Positions 51,458-52,365 of a stretch of 52,365 bases of DNA are shown here, piece after piece (within the stretch, counting starts at the first letter, position 1; each line of letters opens with the position of its first letter). The stretch is from assembly GCF_002162835.1 (NCBI RefSeq), contig NZ_MAAX01000117.1, positions 1 through 52,365 on the forward strand, given 5' to 3'. Position numbers and translations under genes: made by a program. The notes beneath the pieces were generated by a model. That model was not told the DNA's origin. It worked only from the letters and a program-made list of their open reading frames with translations, and made no database searches. The stretch comes from Nonlabens dokdonensis. Its GTDB lineage: Bacteria > Bacteroidota > Bacteroidia > Flavobacteriales > Flavobacteriaceae.

Positions 51458-52365
51458 ATGATCTCAAATAACAATTTGCTCACAGATGCTTCTATCATTT
51501 CTGAAGCAAACGGTCCTGCAACAGGTACACAGCATCTCTCAAGGGTATTAAATGTTGTTTTATGGCTTTCATGTCTTGTTAATATAGGAGTTCTAATATT
51601 CTTTTTTCCAGATACACCAGAGTGGAATTTGCACAATGTTTTAAAAATTAATGGTTTTACCATTTTAATTTGGGCAACTGTGACTTTTTTTAGTGCCTTG
51701 ATAAGTAGTTATTCTCAAAATTATCTAACAGGTTTTAGGTACGCGAGCAAGTTCAAGTTGCTTTGCTTAGGTTTTACCTTGTCGGTTATGCTATTTGTGA
51801 TGTCTAATCATGTTGCTTTAATTATCACCAGCTGGTTGTTTATGGGTTTTTTAATGTCTCGATTAATAGGAGTGGACCAGCAATGGGCTGAAGCTAGAGC
51901 GGCTGCAAAGTTTACCTTAACTTACTTTGTATCAGGCACTGTTTTTCTAGCTGCAGGATTGTGTTTGCTCGCTTTTCAATTAGAGAATTATTATTTGAGC
52001 GATATCATACTTCAGTTAAATGAGTTACCGTATTATGTGGTACTTATTGCAGCCATTTGTATCATTATCGCAGCGATCATACAGTCTGCTATTTATCCAT
52101 TTCACAGGTGGTTGCTTTCTGCCATGACATCGCCTACGCCAGCATCTGCACTAATGCATGCTGGTTTTGTAAATGGCTCTGGGATATTACTTGCGCTATT
52201 TGCGTCACTTATTTTTGTTTCAGAAACTCATAACGTTCTATTAATCATAGGTGGATTAACAGCCATAGTGGCTCAGTTTACTAAATTAATTCAAGTGAAT
52301 GTAAAGCAAAAGCTAGCCTGTTCTACAATTGCACAAATGGGTTTTATGATCATGCAATGTGGATT
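51458..52365 (+). CDS. DabB/NuoL-like proton-conducting membrane subunit, N-terminal part
   Basis: At least 302 residues from ATG 51458 to the end of the window, with no stop. After a short polar start (MISNNNLLTDASIISEANG) come many membrane helices (for example VLWLSCLVNIGVLIFFF, TLSVMLFVMSNHVALIITSW, YYVVLIAAICIIIAAII). The segment SAIYPFHRWLLSAMTSPTPA followed by SALMHAGFVNGSGILLA is the signature of the proton-translocating antiporter-like subunits of complex I and relatives (H-W-L-[PL]-x-A-M-x-x-P-T-P). The sequence around it best fits DabB, the membrane partner of DabA (DUF2309) in dissolved inorganic carbon uptake, rather than NuoL of complex I. The DabA gene would lie just beyond the right end; not visible here. 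Confidence 0.75.
   Translation, partial: MISNNNLLTDASIISEANGPATGTQHLSRVLNVVLWLSCLVNIGVLIFFFPDTPEWNLHNVLKINGFTILIWATVTFFSALISSYSQNYLTGFRYASKFKLLCLGFTLSVMLFVMSNHVALIITSWLFMGFLMSRLIGVDQQWAEARAAAKFTLTYFVSGTVFLAAGLCLLAFQLENYYLSDIILQLNELPYYVVLIAAICIIIAAIIQSAIYPFHRWLLSAMTSPTPASALMHAGFVNGSGILLALFASLIFVSETHNVLLIIGGLTAIVAQFTKLIQVNVKQKLACSTIAQMGFMIMQCG

Noticed and set aside
51445-51663. Minus-strand 72-codon frame
   Set aside because: It lies opposite the start of the dabB-like gene, which has clear membrane helices and the family motif.
1-52365. tRNA, rRNA, transposase or prophage genes
   Set aside because: None was found by reading; no cloverleaf with a CCA-type end, transposase motif or phage structural gene was recognised.

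Overview
The window is AT-rich chromosomal DNA from a marine-type member of the Bacteroidota, most likely the Flavobacteriaceae. Evidence: a type IX secretion C-terminal sorting domain, SPII lipoproteins, bacillithiol synthesis (bshA), a Bacteroidota-type LptD/amidase/MlaD cluster, a GlmU-like nucleotidyltransferase family typical of the phylum, promoters of the TTG-N19-TAnnTTTG kind and very few Shine-Dalgarno sequences. A Nonlabens/Dokdonia-like genus is my guess; nothing here proves it. No rRNA, tRNA, CRISPR array, transposase or prophage was seen.

Layout. 1-175: tail of a dicarboxylate/amino-acid:cation symporter. 276-3369: two adjacent paralogous secreted proteins. 3487-6509: an overlapping three-gene operon of an ATP-grasp ligase, an N-formylglutamate-amidohydrolase-like enzyme and a QEGLA/MATCAP-like metallopeptidase. 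6565-8397: a T9SS-exported protein. 8944-11734: a 59-codon peptide gene, a strong hairpin, two helical proteins of unknown function and a PhyH-type dioxygenase, which together look like an undescribed peptide natural-product (RiPP-like) locus. 11779-21260: envelope genes (lptD, amidase, mlaD), Fe-S oxidoreductase subunits, a HAD-like protein and small membrane proteins. 21519-42075: housekeeping and accessory genes, including a NagZ-beta-lactamase fusion, bshA, a Nudix hydrolase, two amidohydrolases, metalloproteases, a PLP enzyme and a 2OG dioxygenase. 42368-43039: a HAD hydrolase. 43231-47936: an accessory island, all on the minus strand, in which a nuclease/helicase protein, an immunity-like protein and an OLD-family nuclease are separated by two 137-bp repeats that behave like integron attC sites. 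48571-50840: a tyrosinase translationally coupled to a DUF2182 membrane protein. 51458-end: start of a DabB/NuoL-like proton-conducting subunit.

Two features stand out across scales. First, the 16-bp perfect palindrome CGCTTTCGCGAAAGCG occurs 11 times exactly and twice with one terminal mismatch in 52 kb, in gaps between genes and inside coding sequences, where it is read in three different frames (for example AFAKA at signal-peptide ends). Second, the cassette logic of the 43-48 kb island: each repeat carries the complement of the sequence found at the far end of its own gene unit, as expected for attC recombination, yet no integrase gene lies in the window.

Function calls rest on motifs read by eye; no database search was possible.
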